A DNA stretch of 64,000 nt, from positions 372,001 to 436,000 of the forward strand of contig CAWIZO010000006.1 of NCBI GenBank assembly GCA_963840665.1, given 5' to 3'. The notes under the pieces were generated by a model. The model was not told the origin of the DNA. It worked only from the letters and a program-made list of their open reading frames with translations, and ran no database searches. Of this stretch, positions 49,876 through 58,625 are shown one piece after another. This DNA comes from DATFTE01 sp963840665. Its GTDB lineage: Bacteria > Acidobacteriota > Terriglobia > Terriglobales > Acidobacteriaceae. The number at the start of each line of letters is the position of its first letter. Positions within the stretch are counted from its first letter, which is position 1. The position numbers and the translations under genes are program-made.

Positions 49876-50979
49876 TTATTCGACCGGTCGCTCCGCCATC
49901 ACCGACGGCGGTTTCTTTAACTCCGGTGTCGGAACCGGAGTCGTTGTCGTCGTCACTACATTCACGGCGGGCCTCGATTCGCTGCGCGGCATCGCCCGCT
50001 CATCCCACTTGCCGAAAATCATCTTTCCGGCCGTAGTTTGCAGCACCGATGTCACCGAGATGTCGATGGTCTTGCCGATCATCTTGCGCGCGTTATCGAC
50101 AACAACCATAGTTCCGTCGTCGAGATACGCCACGCCCTGGTTGTACTCTTTGCCTTCTTTCAGAATAAATACTTTCATGATTTCGCCGGGCAATACGATC
50201 GGTTTCAATGAATTAGCCAGCTCGTTGATGTTCAACACCTCGACTCCCTGCAACTGCGCCACCTTGTTCAGGTTGAAGTCGTTGGTGATGATCTTGCCTT
50301 CGTAGAGCTTGGCCAACTCAATCAGTTTCAAATCCACTTCGCGGACAGTGGGAAAGTCGTCCTCGACAATTTGGATTTGCAACGACGCGACTTTCTGCAG
50401 CCGTTGCAGGATGTCGAGGCCGCGGCGTCCGCGGTTGCGTTTTAAGGAGTCGGCGGAATCGGCCACCAGTTGCAGTTCGCGCAAAACAAACTGCGGAGTG
50501 ACGATAATTCCGTCGAGGAAGCCGGTCTCGGCGATATCGGCGATCCGGCCGTCGATAATGACGCTGGTGTCGAGAATCTTGTAGCTTTTCTTCGACTGTT
50601 TTTCGCCGCCGAAGATGCCGCCCAGCGCCGCCAGGTTCAGCAGGTCACCTTTGTTCGCGCCCACCGCCAGGCCCACGTAAGCCATCAGCAGCATCACCAT
50701 AATCTGCAGAAAGCTTTGTGTAGGTCCCGCTGGAATGCTGTTGCGAATCACTAGCGCAAAAAGATAAGCGCCGATAATGCCCAGCACACTGCCAATGGCC
50801 GCCCCAATCAGCCGCTTCAGGCTGACCAGGTGCAACCGCCATTCGAATACGACAATCGCGACGCCGATAAAGACTCCCACACCCGCATCAAGGTTGGAAG
50901 GGAGCCCGAAAGGTTGAATCTTGAAGCAAGTAAAGGCAACAAAAAGAACAAATAAAAAGCGGATCAAGAAAACGTCCAC
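49876..50979 (-). CDS. PIN/TRAM-domain membrane protein (YacL family)
   Basis: The GTG at 50979 with GGGAGG 7 nt upstream starts a 367-residue protein; the frame is open to 51030 but without such a site. Four N-terminal membrane helices (to about residue 110) are followed by a PIN nuclease domain (YKILDTSVIIDGRIADI, RELQ, RRGLDIL, and TNDFNLNKVA with acidic residues in place). A TRAM RNA-binding domain follows (GKEYNQGVAYLDDGTMVVVD). A Pro/Thr tail ends the protein. YacL-type proteins are conserved, of uncertain role, possibly RNA processing at the membrane. Confidence 0.9.
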   Translation of the reverse strand: MDVFLIRFLFVLFVAFTCFKIQPFGLPSNLDAGVGVFIGVAIVVFEWRLHLVSLKRLIGAAIGSVLGIIGAYLFALVIRNSIPAGPTQSFLQIMVMLLMAYVGLAVGANKGDLLNLAALGGIFGGEKQSKKSYKILDTSVIIDGRIADIAETGFLDGIIVTPQFVLRELQLVADSADSLKRNRGRRGLDILQRLQKVASLQIQIVEDDFPTVREVDLKLIELAKLYEGKIITNDFNLNKVAQLQGVEVLNINELANSLKPIVLPGEIMKVFILKEGKEYNQGVAYLDDGTMVVVDNARKMIGKTIDISVTSVLQTTAGKMIFGKWDERAMPRSESRPAVNVVTTTTTPVPTPELKKPPSVMAERPVE

Positions 50980-51255
50980 GAATGGACCTCCCCGGAACCC
51001 AGCCGGGCCAAGGCGCGTTGAGTTCCGCACTGACCGCCCCTTGCCGAGATGTCGGCAGCCAGTGATCTAAGAAACAGAGCTATCAAGGAACAAAATAAAA
51101 AACTCCGCCCGCCCGGGCAGAGCCGGACCAAGCAAAAACTATCAGTCGCAGTATATACCGCGAACTCCGGCTAACAATCGCATAAAGGACGGCATCCGCC
51201 TGCACAGGTAACCGGCTTTGCGTCCGGAAGTCAAACGTTCGTTTACACTGCTCTT

Positions 51256-51537
51256 ATGAAAGCCCTTGTCATCAGTCGCTTAGGCGGGCCCGAGGTTCTT
51301 GAGGTGCGCGACATGCCCGAACCCGCGCCCGGTCCCGGACAGGAACTGGTCGCGGTCCAGGTCGGAGGCATCAATTTTGCGGACCTCATGAGCGCCACCG
51401 GAGGCTATCCCGGAACCCCGAAGCCTCCGCTGATCGCGGGCCGCGAGTTCTGCGGGAACACAGCAAAGCCCCGGCAAGCGCGTCATGGGATACACGCAGT
51501 TGGCCGCGTTCGCCGAAAAAGTTGCCGCGCGCACTGA
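51256..51537 (+). pseudogene. NADPH:quinone oxidoreductase-like protein, N-terminal fragment (frameshifted)
   Basis: The first 67 residues are a normal MDR-type N terminus: MKALVISRLGGPEVLEVRD, GGINFADLMSATGGYPG and PPLIAGREFCG. After that the frame degenerates (NTAKPRQARHG), while the family continuation (GTQQSPGKRVMGYTQ) is readable in the +1-shifted frame of the next entry. One extra base near 51454-51458 explains this. Confidence 0.78.
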
Positions 51538-52216
51538 GTTGCTCTGGCCCGTGCCCGATGGCTGGAGTGCCGAAGAGGGCGCCGCTTTCCCCGTCAATTA
51601 TTTCACCGCCTACTTCGCCTATTGGAAAGCCGGATTGCTCGAAAAATCTGCCGGTCCCACTCCGCGCGTTCTGATCCACGCCGTCGCTGGTGGCGTCGGC
51701 ACGGCCGCCGTGCAGATCGGCAAACTGCTCGGCATTGAGATGTATGGAACTTCATCTTCGGAAGACAAGCTGACGCGCGTGAAAGCCCTCGGCCTGCAGC
51801 ACGGCATCAACTACAAAGAGCGCGACTACGAAGAAACCATCAAAGAGCTGACGCACGGAGAAGGCGTCGACGCCGTCTTCGAGATGCTCGGAGGCCCGCA
51901 TGTCGCGAAGAGCGTTCACTGCCTGCGCGACTTCGGACGCGTCATCGTTTACGGCGCCGCCACCGGAGAGCCGGCCAATTTCGACCCGCGCATCCTCTAC
52001 GCGAAAGGCGCAAGCGTGCACGGCCTCTGGCTGACCTATCTCTCGCAGCATCGCGAACTGATGCAGTCCGCCTGGAAGCAATTGCAAAGCTGGACCGCTG
52101 CTGGACACCTGCATCCTGTCATTGGTGCCACACTTCCTTTGGAGAAAGCTGAAGAGGCGTACCGGCTTCTGCTCGAGCGTAAGAATTTCGGGAAAGTTGT
52201 GCTGACGATCCCCTAG
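51485..52216 (+). CDS. NADPH:quinone oxidoreductase-like protein, C-terminal part
   Basis: This 243-residue frame contains the nucleotide-binding domain of a zinc-independent MDR oxidoreductase: AAFPVNYFTAYFAYWKAG, HAVAGGVGTAAVQIGKLLG (GxxGxxxxQ pattern), GTSSSEDKL and VDAVFEMLGGPHVAKS, ending LLLERKNFGKVVLTIP. The ATG at 51485 (VMGYTQ) is an internal codon rather than the true start; the first third lies upstream in another frame. The whole enzyme would be about 320 residues. Confidence 0.85.
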   Translation: MGYTQLAAFAEKVAARTELLWPVPDGWSAEEGAAFPVNYFTAYFAYWKAGLLEKSAGPTPRVLIHAVAGGVGTAAVQIGKLLGIEMYGTSSSEDKLTRVKALGLQHGINYKERDYEETIKELTHGEGVDAVFEMLGGPHVAKSVHCLRDFGRVIVYGAATGEPANFDPRILYAKGASVHGLWLTYLSQHRELMQSAWKQLQSWTAAGHLHPVIGATLPLEKAEEAYRLLLERKNFGKVVLTIP

Positions 52217-52242
52217 AAAGCGGCGGTCGTTATAATCCCAGC

Positions 52243-52701
52243 ATGAGCCTCATCGACCATATCCAGAAGCACATCACCGAAGCCATGAAGGCCCGCGACG
52301 AGCAGCGCCTCTCGACCTTGCGCATGGTCAAGACTGCGCTTAAGCATCGCGAAGTGGAGAAGATGGCTCCGCTCGACGACAAGGAATCGCAGCAGATCCT
52401 GACTACGCTAATCAAGCAGCGCAAAGAATCGATCGAGCAATTCCTCAAAGGCGGCCGCAAGGAAATGGCCGACAAAGAAGCCGCAGAGATCACCCTGATC
52501 GAGTCTTACCTGCCGCAAGCCGCCGGCGAAGCAGAGATCGTCGCAGGAGTGAAAGCCACCATCGCCGAAATGGGCTCACCCACGATGAAAGACATGGGCA
52601 CAGTCATGAAAAATGCCATGGCAAGATTCGCCGCAGCGGGGATGAGAGTGGACGGGAAAGTGGTCAGTGAAGCGGTAAAGAAGGAATTAACCCCAAAATA
52701 A
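52243..52701 (+). CDS. GatB/YqeY domain-containing protein
   Basis: The 152-residue protein is all helical and matches YqeY throughout: SLIDHIQKHITEAMKARDE, LSTLRMVKTALKHREVEK, EQFLKGGRKEMADKEAAEI and ESYLPQAAGEAEI. The C-terminal half resembles the tRNA-binding tail domain of GatB. A role with tRNA-dependent amidation is often assumed but unproven. It is 26 nt downstream of the oxidoreductase gene. Confidence 0.93.
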   Translation: MSLIDHIQKHITEAMKARDEQRLSTLRMVKTALKHREVEKMAPLDDKESQQILTTLIKQRKESIEQFLKGGRKEMADKEAAEITLIESYLPQAAGEAEIVAGVKATIAEMGSPTMKDMGTVMKNAMARFAAAGMRVDGKVVSEAVKKELTPK

Positions 52702-52765
52702 ACACACCGAGGGTGCCCCGTCCTTGTCGCGTTCTTTGCGACAGGGCGGGGGTTTTGGCCCTGGT

Positions 52766-53620
52766 TCACTTATTTCTTTGCCACTCGCGATACGCCTCGC
52801 TCTTTGAAACTCCCATCTCTTTCGCGACGCGCTTCAGCGCGGCCTTCTCGTCTAGATTCTCGGACGTCATCATCTGCTCCATGCGCTGGCGCAGGTTCAC
52901 CGTATCGGCCCTGGGCTTTTGGCTCTCGGCTTTGGCGACCAACAAGGTGATCTCGCCTTTGACATCTCCGCGAGCCTTCAATGTCGCCAAAACCTCTCCG
53001 GCCAGCCCTCTCAAGAACTCTTCGTGAATTTTGGTCACTTCGCGCGCAATCACAATGTGCCTCTCCGCGCCCAGAATCTCGGCCACGTCTTCCACCGCCT
53101 CGACGATTCTGTGCGGAGCTTCATAAAACACCTGCGTCCGCGCGGAGTCTTTGACGCTCTCAAGCATCTGCCGTCTTTGTCCCCGCTTCGCCGGGAGAAA
53201 TCCGTTGAAGCGGAATGAATCTGTCGGCAACCCACTCGCTACCAGCGCACACAGGAATGCCGACGCTCCCGGAATCGGCACTACGGGAACCTTGTGCAGG
53301 ATCGCCAGCGAGATCAGGCGGAACCCAGGGTCGGAAATCCCCGGCATGCCCGCATCGGTCACCAGCGCGATCCGGGCGCCCGCTTCCAACTCTTTCACCA
53401 GCTCCGGCGCGCGCTCCATCTCGTTGTGTTCGTGATAGCTGGTCGTCTTAGTGACAATGCCGTAGTGGTTCAGCAGCTTCTGTGTCTGCCGCGTGTCTTC
53501 GCAGGCGATCAGGTCGGCTTCTTTTAGCACCCGCACCGCGCGTAGCGTGATGTCTTCGAGATTCCCTATCGGAGTCCCCACCAGGTAGAGCCCCGGCGCG
53601 AGCGCGGAATCCGTTTTCAT
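52766..53620 (-). CDS. rsmI: 16S rRNA (cytidine-1402-2'-O)-methyltransferase
   Basis: The 284-residue SAM-dependent enzyme has the family motifs LYLVGTPIGNLEDITLRAV near residue 12, IACEDTRQTQKLLNHYGI, LVTDAGMPGISDPGF near 88, and PGASAFLCALVASGLPTD. A C-terminal HTH-like region (LDEKAALKRVAKEMGVSKSE) is also typical. It converges with YqeY and is divergent from the FmdB-like gene. Confidence 0.94.
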   Translation of the reverse strand: MKTDSALAPGLYLVGTPIGNLEDITLRAVRVLKEADLIACEDTRQTQKLLNHYGIVTKTTSYHEHNEMERAPELVKELEAGARIALVTDAGMPGISDPGFRLISLAILHKVPVVPIPGASAFLCALVASGLPTDSFRFNGFLPAKRGQRRQMLESVKDSARTQVFYEAPHRIVEAVEDVAEILGAERHIVIAREVTKIHEEFLRGLAGEVLATLKARGDVKGEITLLVAKAESQKPRADTVNLRQRMEQMMTSENLDEKAALKRVAKEMGVSKSEAYREWQRNK

Positions 53621-53712
53621 GCCGCGAGTCTACCATCGCCGCAAATTGACGGGACGCGCCGTGAAACCTAGAATCAAACGAGACCGTTTGCTGGGGTTGA
53701 TACAGAGAATCC

Positions 53713-54042
53713 ATGCCACTTTACGAGTACGAGTGCAAGAAGTGCCATCACCGTTTTGAGCGCATCCAGAAGTTTTCCGATCCGCACGTGAAGAAGTGTC
53801 CCGACTGCGGAGGCCCGGTCGAGCAAGTAATCTCCGCCCCCGCCGTGCAGTTCAAAGGCTCAGGATGGTACGTCACCGACTACGGCAAGAACACTTCGCA
53901 CACGCCGCACACGACGGCGACGAATGGCGACTCGAAGCCGGAAAGCAAGTCAGACGAGAAACCCAAGTCTGAAGGCAAGTCCTCAGAGAGCAAGTCCAAA
54001 GACGACAAGCCCAAAAAGAAGCCATCGTCCGAAAAGAAATAA
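53713..54042 (+). CDS. FmdB-family zinc-ribbon protein
   Basis: The 109-residue protein starts with the FmdB/CxxC regulatory pattern MPLYEYECKKCHHRFERIQ and KKCPDCGGPVEQVISAP, giving two CxxC pairs for one zinc ribbon. The family tail FKGSGWYVTDY follows. The last 45 residues are a lysine/serine-rich disordered tail (KSEGKSSESKSKDDKPKKKP). The role is unknown; FmdB was first proposed as a regulator of formamidase. A family D word repeat begins 6 nt after the stop. Confidence 0.9.
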   Translation: MPLYEYECKKCHHRFERIQKFSDPHVKKCPDCGGPVEQVISAPAVQFKGSGWYVTDYGKNTSHTPHTTATNGDSKPESKSDEKPKSEGKSSESKSKDDKPKKKPSSEKK

Positions 54043-54048
54043 CCCAGA

Positions 54049-54137
54049 TTGATTTCCAATTGCCAATTTTCAATTGCCGATTGAAACCCCCTTTCGCGCG
54101 ATTCTGAATTGGCAATTGGCAGTCGGAAATTGAAAAT
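54049..54137. repeat. Word repeat, family D (CCAATTGCCAATT), inverted pair
   Basis: Arm 1 (GATTTCCAATTGCCAATTTT and on) starts 6 nt after the FmdB stop. After a spacer of about 25 nt, arm 2 (GAATTGGCAATTGGCAGTC) is inverted and ends in GAAATTGAAAATC. A hairpin of about 30 bp with mismatches is expected. Confidence 0.78.
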
Positions 54138-54202
54138 CCCCGCCCTGAATCCTTTTCCCTCCGGCCACATCTAAATAATCGTTATAACGAGGATTATCCC
54201 TT

Positions 54203-54901
54203 ATGATCAACATTCGCCGCAGCAACGAGCGTGGTGGAGGCAATTTCGGATGGCTCAACACCCGCCACAGCTTCTCCTTTGACTCGTATTACGACCCCAA
54301 GAACATGGGATTCCGCTCCCTGCGCGTCATCAATGAAGACTGGGTCGCGCCTGGCGAGGGATTCCCCGCGCATCCGCATCGCGACATGGAAATCATCACC
54401 TACGTCCTTGAAGGCGCGCTGGAACATAAAGACAGCCTGGGCACGGGATCGGTCATTCGTCCCGGCGACGGCCAGCGCATGAGCGCTGGACGCGGCATCC
54501 GACACAGCGAGATGAACGCGTCCGACACCGAGAAAGTTCATTTGCTGCAGATATGGATCATGCCCGACCAGCAGGGACACGAACCGAGCTATGAACAGAA
54601 AGCATTCCCCGAAAGCGAGAAGCGCGGCAAGCTGCGCCTGATCGCCGGGCCCGACGGCAAAGACGGATCGGTCACCATTAATCAGGACGCCAAACTTTAC
54701 GTCTCGCTGCTCAAGCCAGGAGAAGAAGTCACGCACGACTTGGGGAAATCCCGCCACGCCTGGTTGCAGGTTGCCAAAGGCGCGGTCGAATTGAACGGCA
54801 AGAAGCTCGACCAAGGCGACGGCGCTGCCATCAGCGACGAGCAGAACTTGACGATCAAGGGCGCTTCTGACGCTGAGGTTTTACTCTTCGATCTAGCTTA
54901 A
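54203..54901 (+). CDS. Pirin-family cupin protein (YhaK/YhhW-like)
   Basis: The 232-residue bicupin opens NIRRSNERGGGNFGWLNTRHSF. The metal site is visible in the first cupin: HPHRDMEIITYVL near residue 56 (two His), and HSEMN near 101 (His and Glu). GDGQRMSAGRGIRH is a pirin hallmark. Relatives such as YhhW act as quercetin 2,3-dioxygenases; the natural substrate is uncertain. A family F repeat hairpin follows 4 nt after the stop. Confidence 0.93.
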   Translation: MINIRRSNERGGGNFGWLNTRHSFSFDSYYDPKNMGFRSLRVINEDWVAPGEGFPAHPHRDMEIITYVLEGALEHKDSLGTGSVIRPGDGQRMSAGRGIRHSEMNASDTEKVHLLQIWIMPDQQGHEPSYEQKAFPESEKRGKLRLIAGPDGKDGSVTINQDAKLYVSLLKPGEEVTHDLGKSRHAWLQVAKGAVELNGKKLDQGDGAAISDEQNLTIKGASDAEVLLFDLA

Positions 54902-54905
54902 CTCG

Positions 54906-54986
54906 TGGCCACGGATTTACGCAGATTCCCACGGATCAAATAAAAAGAAAAAGATTGATCCGTAAGAATCCGCGTGATCCGTGGCT
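54906..54986. repeat. Word repeat, family F (CCACGGATTTACGC), imperfect 31-bp inverted pair
   Basis: Arm 1 GCCACGGATTTACGCAGATT and arm 2 (its near-complement ending CGTGATCCGTGGC) flank an A-rich loop. The right arm contains the GTG at 54981 that begins the next reading frame. Confidence 0.8.
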
Positions 54987-55415
54987 TATGCTTTTGACGT
55001 GGAGCGTCCCCGGGGAGTGACCGCGATTTCGATTCTGTTCTTTGCCGTCGCCGCATATCTCGGCGTGATCGGCGTGCTCATGATCGTCAGTCCAGGCACG
55101 GCCTCGATGTCTCTCGGCGCACCGTTGCTTGGAGGCCTCGAACTCGCCGGCCCATACATGTTCCTGCTCACGGCGGTGATCTCCGCTGCGATCGCCTACG
55201 GCATGCTGCGCCTGAACAACTGGGCGCGGTGGGCGGCAATCCTGATCGCGATCTACGGAGTCGTCATGCTGGTTCCGACAGTGTCGAGTGCCGTCATCGG
55301 ATTCCAACCCAAAGCTCTGGTCTTCGGCGGCATCGGAGTTATGCTCCGTGTCATGATCGTCTGGTATTTGTTCCAAGAGCCGGTGAAAGACGAATTTTCC
55401 CAACCCTCTGTCTAA
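54981..55415 (+). CDS. Membrane protein of unknown function
   Basis: The 144-residue frame encodes four membrane helices: GVTAISILFFAVAAYLGVIG, LAGPYMFLLTAVISAAIAYG, WARWAAILIAIYGVVML and LVFGGIGVMLRVMIVWYLF. A GTG at 54981 lies in the word repeat; a GTG at 54999 (VERPRGVTAIS) is a reasonable alternative. The pattern RPRGVTxISxLFF with a RLxNWARWAAI loop is common in small Acidobacteriota membrane proteins. Function unknown. Confidence 0.65.
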   Translation: MAYAFDVERPRGVTAISILFFAVAAYLGVIGVLMIVSPGTASMSLGAPLLGGLELAGPYMFLLTAVISAAIAYGMLRLNNWARWAAILIAIYGVVMLVPTVSSAVIGFQPKALVFGGIGVMLRVMIVWYLFQEPVKDEFSQPSV

Positions 55416-55515
55416 AACAATCTGTCATCCCGAGCGCGGCAGGATTGAGGGACCCCGTGGCGGTAAGGTCCGCCTAGGAAAGCTGTTCCTCCCGCTACTG
55501 AAGTAAACTGGCTCG

Positions 55516-55986
55516 ATGTTTCGCCGTATTATCGACATCTTAGTCCACAGCGCGCTGGCGGTCCTGGCGTGCATGGTGTTGGGCTTTATACCGGAAGCAT
55601 TTCTGGGTCAACTGCTTTACGGAACTCGTCTTGAACCGCTGATGCCGGGCTTCACAGTGATCTCGCTCCTTGTTGGCTTCTTCGTCACTCGCAAAATTGC
55701 TGAACCTGAAGCCGCCATGTGGATATGGGTTCCCTGGCTGTTTTGGTTTCTGGTTGGATTTCGAGAACTCGCTGGCAACTGGAGCCCGATGTGGGACTCT
55801 CACCTCAACCGCTGGACTTACGCCTTCGACAACCTGTTTGGAACGACTCCGAATTGCAGTGCCACCGAATGCTGGTACGAGATCCTCTTCACGGCGCCAC
55901 TCTTATGCGCAATTTGCTACTCCATTGGAGCGGTGTTTGCTCTGAAAGTTTCGGGTAAGCCGCGTCCCCCTTTGATTGAGACATAA
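55516..55986 (+). CDS. Membrane protein of unknown function
   Basis: The 156-residue protein has four hydrophobic stretches (residues about 6-30, 45-58, 68-82 and 128-147) separated by short loops, one with tryptophans and aromatic residues (PWLFWFLVGFRELAGNW). A cysteine pair (NCSATEC) lies in the extracytoplasmic loop and may form a disulfide. The ATG is preceded by GAAGTAAACTGG. I recognise no family. Confidence 0.6.
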   Translation: MFRRIIDILVHSALAVLACMVLGFIPEAFLGQLLYGTRLEPLMPGFTVISLLVGFFVTRKIAEPEAAMWIWVPWLFWFLVGFRELAGNWSPMWDSHLNRWTYAFDNLFGTTPNCSATECWYEILFTAPLLCAICYSIGAVFALKVSGKPRPPLIET

Positions 55987-56302
55987 CCCGCTGAGTCAGT
56001 TGCTCGCGCCACCCGTTCGTTGTGCCCTCGGCTCGCGCCCCGGATCCCAAAACGGGAAAACAAGGTCATTATCACTAAAAGCTATTAGTCAATTCAAGCA
56101 ACTCCTCAGGGGCCTCTTGCGAATTTACCCGGCCCTTCAGATCCATTCAAGCTCTGCGGACGCGCCGTAGGGGCCTTAAAGCCCCCGGGAAGGGCATTCT
56201 ACGTGCCGATCAAATCTCGAATTCGCGGCCACCACGGAATGACCTCAGGCCTGTCGTCAATAACTTACAGATAACCAAAGCAAAACGCAGGAGTTAAAGA
56301 AC
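55987..56302. other. Gene-free stretch before the DUF6600 terminator
   Basis: No convincing reading frame, tRNA or repeat array was found. The region holds one GC-rich part (CGCCGTAGGGGCCTTAAAGCCCC near 56160-56180, in two pieces) that could fold, and an AT-richer tail. Nothing is assigned. Confidence 0.4.
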
Positions 56303-56328
56303 AAAAAAGAGCGGCCCGCAGGCCGCTC
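56303..56328 (-). terminator. Intrinsic terminator of the DUF6600 gene
   Basis: On the minus strand GAGCGGCC pairs with GGCCGCTC around a 4-nt loop and is followed by six Ts. It lies 22 nt past the stop at 56350, which supports 56350 as the true end of that gene. Confidence 0.85.
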
Positions 56329-56349
56329 GTGAAGAACTCTATTTCCAGC

Positions 56350-56555
56350 TTAGTGAGGCCGCTGTCCTTTCGGAGCTTCCTTCGGCGGCGACGATTTCGG
56401 CGCCTCATGCGGAGACGGCACCGAACGTGTCTGCTGTTGTTGCTGCCAGTTGTGATACTTCTGCTCTTCCTGCTGCTGTTGTTGCTGGCTCATCTCACGC
56501 TGCGGAGGCATGGGCTTGGCCAAGGGATGCGACCACTGCTGCTGTTGCGGCTGCT
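56350..56555 (-). pseudogene. C-terminal part of the DUF6600 protein (frameshifted)
   Basis: This frame ends ...EAPKSSPPKEAPKGQRPH, with a Gln-rich run and WSHPLAKPMPPQREMSQ before it. It continues the Pro/Gln-rich tail of the main frame, and its stop sits right before a terminator. The main frame instead ends SSSGRIPWPSPCL at 56490. One extra base near 56553-56557 (in CAGCAGCCCCGC) explains the split. Confidence 0.7.
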
Positions 56556-58316
56556 GTTGCGGGGCTGCTGTGGACGCTCGTTCTGGCTCGGCTCCTGCGG
56601 CCGTGACATGTTGTTGTTGGGTCGCTGTTGTTCGGTGCGCGTCGTTTCCTGCTGGCTGTTGCCTTGCGGCGGACGCGGAATATTTCGCGCAGGCTGTGAT
56701 TGCTCCAGCGGACGGCTGGGCTGAGCGGGCTCTTGCGTACGCGCCGGCTCCGTCGGACGATTGGCCTGCGGCGGCTCTGATGGGCGTCCAGGTTCTGCTG
56801 GACGGGTCACGGTTTCCGCCGGACGCGTGTTCTGCATTTCGTTGTTGTGCGGCATGCTTGTCTGCCGTTGATCGAACGACTGCCGCGGAGGCGCTGGCGG
56901 CCGCTCCGCTACTACTTGCCGCCGTTCTACTGCAGCCGGGGGCCGCACCCGCGCCACTGCTCCCGCGCCCAGCACGCTTTGCCGCACTGGTTGTACTGGA
57001 ACTTCGTGCGTAACCTGTGCCTCCTGCAATTGCCGTTCGTTGACCTGCACGATGCCGCGGTTCACTGGGCGCGCATTCACGAACGTATCGTGCGAGACCA
57101 CGGTCACTGCGTTGCCCACGTGCTGGTTGACGTACGTCACGTGCGTGACGTTCACGTTGTTGTAGACGTTCGTGATGCGCGTGACGTTCACCGTCGTGTT
57201 GGTGATGTTCACCTGGTTCACGTAGGTGCGGCTCACGCGATATCCCGGGACAAACACTTCTCCGGGAGCCAGCGGGAACCATCCCACGGCCGGACCGCCG
57301 CCACCCACTGCGATACTCACTCCGCCAACCCATGCGACCAATGCCGGGGCGTAGACAGGTCGCACATACACCGGTCCCGGCACCCAGCACCATCCCGCTC
57401 CTGCGTACGCCCAGCGTCCGTAGTGGAACGGAGCGAAGCCCCACGGTTCATCTTCCACCCACGTCCATCCCCACGGGGCGATGAAGGCCCAGTGGCCGTT
57501 ACGATAAGGCGCCCATCCCACGGCAACGCCGGTGGGTTGCCACACATTGCCATAACCCGCAACGTAGTTCCAGCGGCCGTAGTCGTCGAGATCTTCGTAT
57601 CCAGTCATTTCCGACGAAATGTAGTTTGGGGTAACCGAAGCATCTTCATGACGGTCGCGATCAAAGGCCCAGCGATCGAAATCATCGTCTCCGGGAATCT
57701 GGTTGATCTCGTGATCGATCTGGTCGATGCCGCTGAAACGGGATTGCTGTCCGCCGAGCACGGTGTAGTTCGCACCGCCGCCGGCAGCTTCGCCCTGGCC
57801 TTTCCAAACGGTGACCTGCGTGGTGTCCCCCGCCTCGTTGACATCAATGCGGTATTCGCCCGGACGCCGCACGGTGAACGCCAGGTTCGGCGTGTCGATT
57901 TCGAAGTGATCGTCGTCATCCAGATGACGCACGCGCAGCATCAGAGATCCTTGCGCCAGACGCAGTTGCGTGGCGCGGTCATCGAGATCGAGAAACGTCA
58001 GGCTGGTTTCCGGACCCATTCTCAGCACGGTCGAGCCGATGTGCAGCTCATCACGCGAATCCTTGTCAGCCCATAGATTGTCGCCGGTGGTCAAAGGACG
58101 GTTCGACACTGCCTGCAGCCAGTCGCCTTCGCCGCCGGGTTGAAACGAAACGGAGCCTTCCGAATAGTTCATACGCGCGATGCGTCCGGGAGGATCCTGT
58201 TGCGGCCCCTGATCCTGTTGTGGCGGCTCGTCTTGCGCCGCCGTTTTCTGCGGCGCGATCGTCAGCGCAAGTACCGTCGCCAAAAATCCACTTAGCAAGA
58301 GTTTGGATGTCTTCAT
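56490..58316 (-). CDS. DUF6600/FecR-like secreted protein, main part
   Basis: The start at 58316 (GGAGAAAAAG upstream) gives a signal peptide (MKTSKLLLSGFLATVLALTI ... TAAQ). Residues 30-200 are FecR-like (EGSVSFQPGGEGDW, LHIGSTVLRMGPETSLTFL, EYRIDVNEAGDTTQVTVW). Then come aromatic DUF6600 repeats (GRWNYVAGYGNVW, WAPYRNGHWAFIAPWGWTW, GRWAYAGAGWCWVPG) and an Asn/Val/Thr-rich stretch. The tail is Pro/Gln/Arg-rich and disordered. The protein is probably periplasmic or at the cell surface. The last part is displaced by a frameshift. Confidence 0.85.
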   Translation of the reverse strand: MKTSKLLLSGFLATVLALTIAPQKTAAQDEPPQQDQGPQQDPPGRIARMNYSEGSVSFQPGGEGDWLQAVSNRPLTTGDNLWADKDSRDELHIGSTVLRMGPETSLTFLDLDDRATQLRLAQGSLMLRVRHLDDDDHFEIDTPNLAFTVRRPGEYRIDVNEAGDTTQVTVWKGQGEAAGGGANYTVLGGQQSRFSGIDQIDHEINQIPGDDDFDRWAFDRDRHEDASVTPNYISSEMTGYEDLDDYGRWNYVAGYGNVWQPTGVAVGWAPYRNGHWAFIAPWGWTWVEDEPWGFAPFHYGRWAYAGAGWCWVPGPVYVRPVYAPALVAWVGGVSIAVGGGGPAVGWFPLAPGEVFVPGYRVSRTYVNQVNITNTTVNVTRITNVYNNVNVTHVTYVNQHVGNAVTVVSHDTFVNARPVNRGIVQVNERQLQEAQVTHEVPVQPVRQSVLGAGAVARVRPPAAVERRQVVAERPPAPPRQSFDQRQTSMPHNNEMQNTRPAETVTRPAEPGRPSEPPQANRPTEPARTQEPAQPSRPLEQSQPARNIPRPPQGNSQQETTRTEQQRPNNNMSRPQEPSQNERPQQPRNSSRNSSSGRIPWPSPCLRSVR

Positions 58317-58499
58317 TCTTTTTCTCCGACCCACTCTGTCAAAACACGTCTACTCGAGGAAAAGTTCCGCGCATTCTCTTCTCAGAGTAATCGAACTGCC
58401 GTAACCTGCTGGATTACCTCGCAGATTCCCCATTATTCAATTTGCGGGAAGAGATCAACGCAAGTCTATACCGTCATAACTGAGGCAACCAAAAGCAGA

Positions 58500-58527
58500 C
58501 TGACAGCTCTCAGCCGTCAACTTTCAG
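58500..58527. repeat. Word repeat, family E (AGCTCTCAGCCGTCAAC)
   Basis: TGACAGCTCTCAGCCGTCAA with CTTTCAGC matches the tRNA-prs gap copy (41239) in words and order. It lies between the pseudo-receiver terminator and the DUF6600 promoter region. Confidence 0.65.
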
Positions 58528-58556
58528 CAAAGCAAATCGGCTTCGGGCTATGTATG

Positions 58557-58578
58557 AAAAAGGGCGGCGAAGCCGCCC
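58557..58578 (-). terminator. Intrinsic terminator after the pseudo-receiver gene
   Basis: On the minus strand GGGCGGC pairs with GCCGCCC around a TTC loop, followed by TTTTT. It is 31 nt past the pseudo-receiver stop, beyond a family B repeat. Confidence 0.82.
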
Positions 58579-58587
58579 CTGTTCTGT

Positions 58588-58625
58588 CTCGGTACTCGGT
58601 ACTCGGTACTAGGTACTGGGTACTG
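58588..58625. repeat. Word repeat, family B (CGGTACT heptamers)
   Basis: Five 7-bp units (CTCGGTACTCGGTACT ... GGTACTGGGTACTG). It overlaps the 3' end of the pseudo-receiver gene, and one unit supplies that gene's TAG stop. Confidence 0.82.

Noticed and set aside
56847..58076. 409-codon frame antisense to the DUF6600 gene
   Set aside because: It mirrors the repetitive aromatic and Val/Asn codons of the real gene, and no family features appear.
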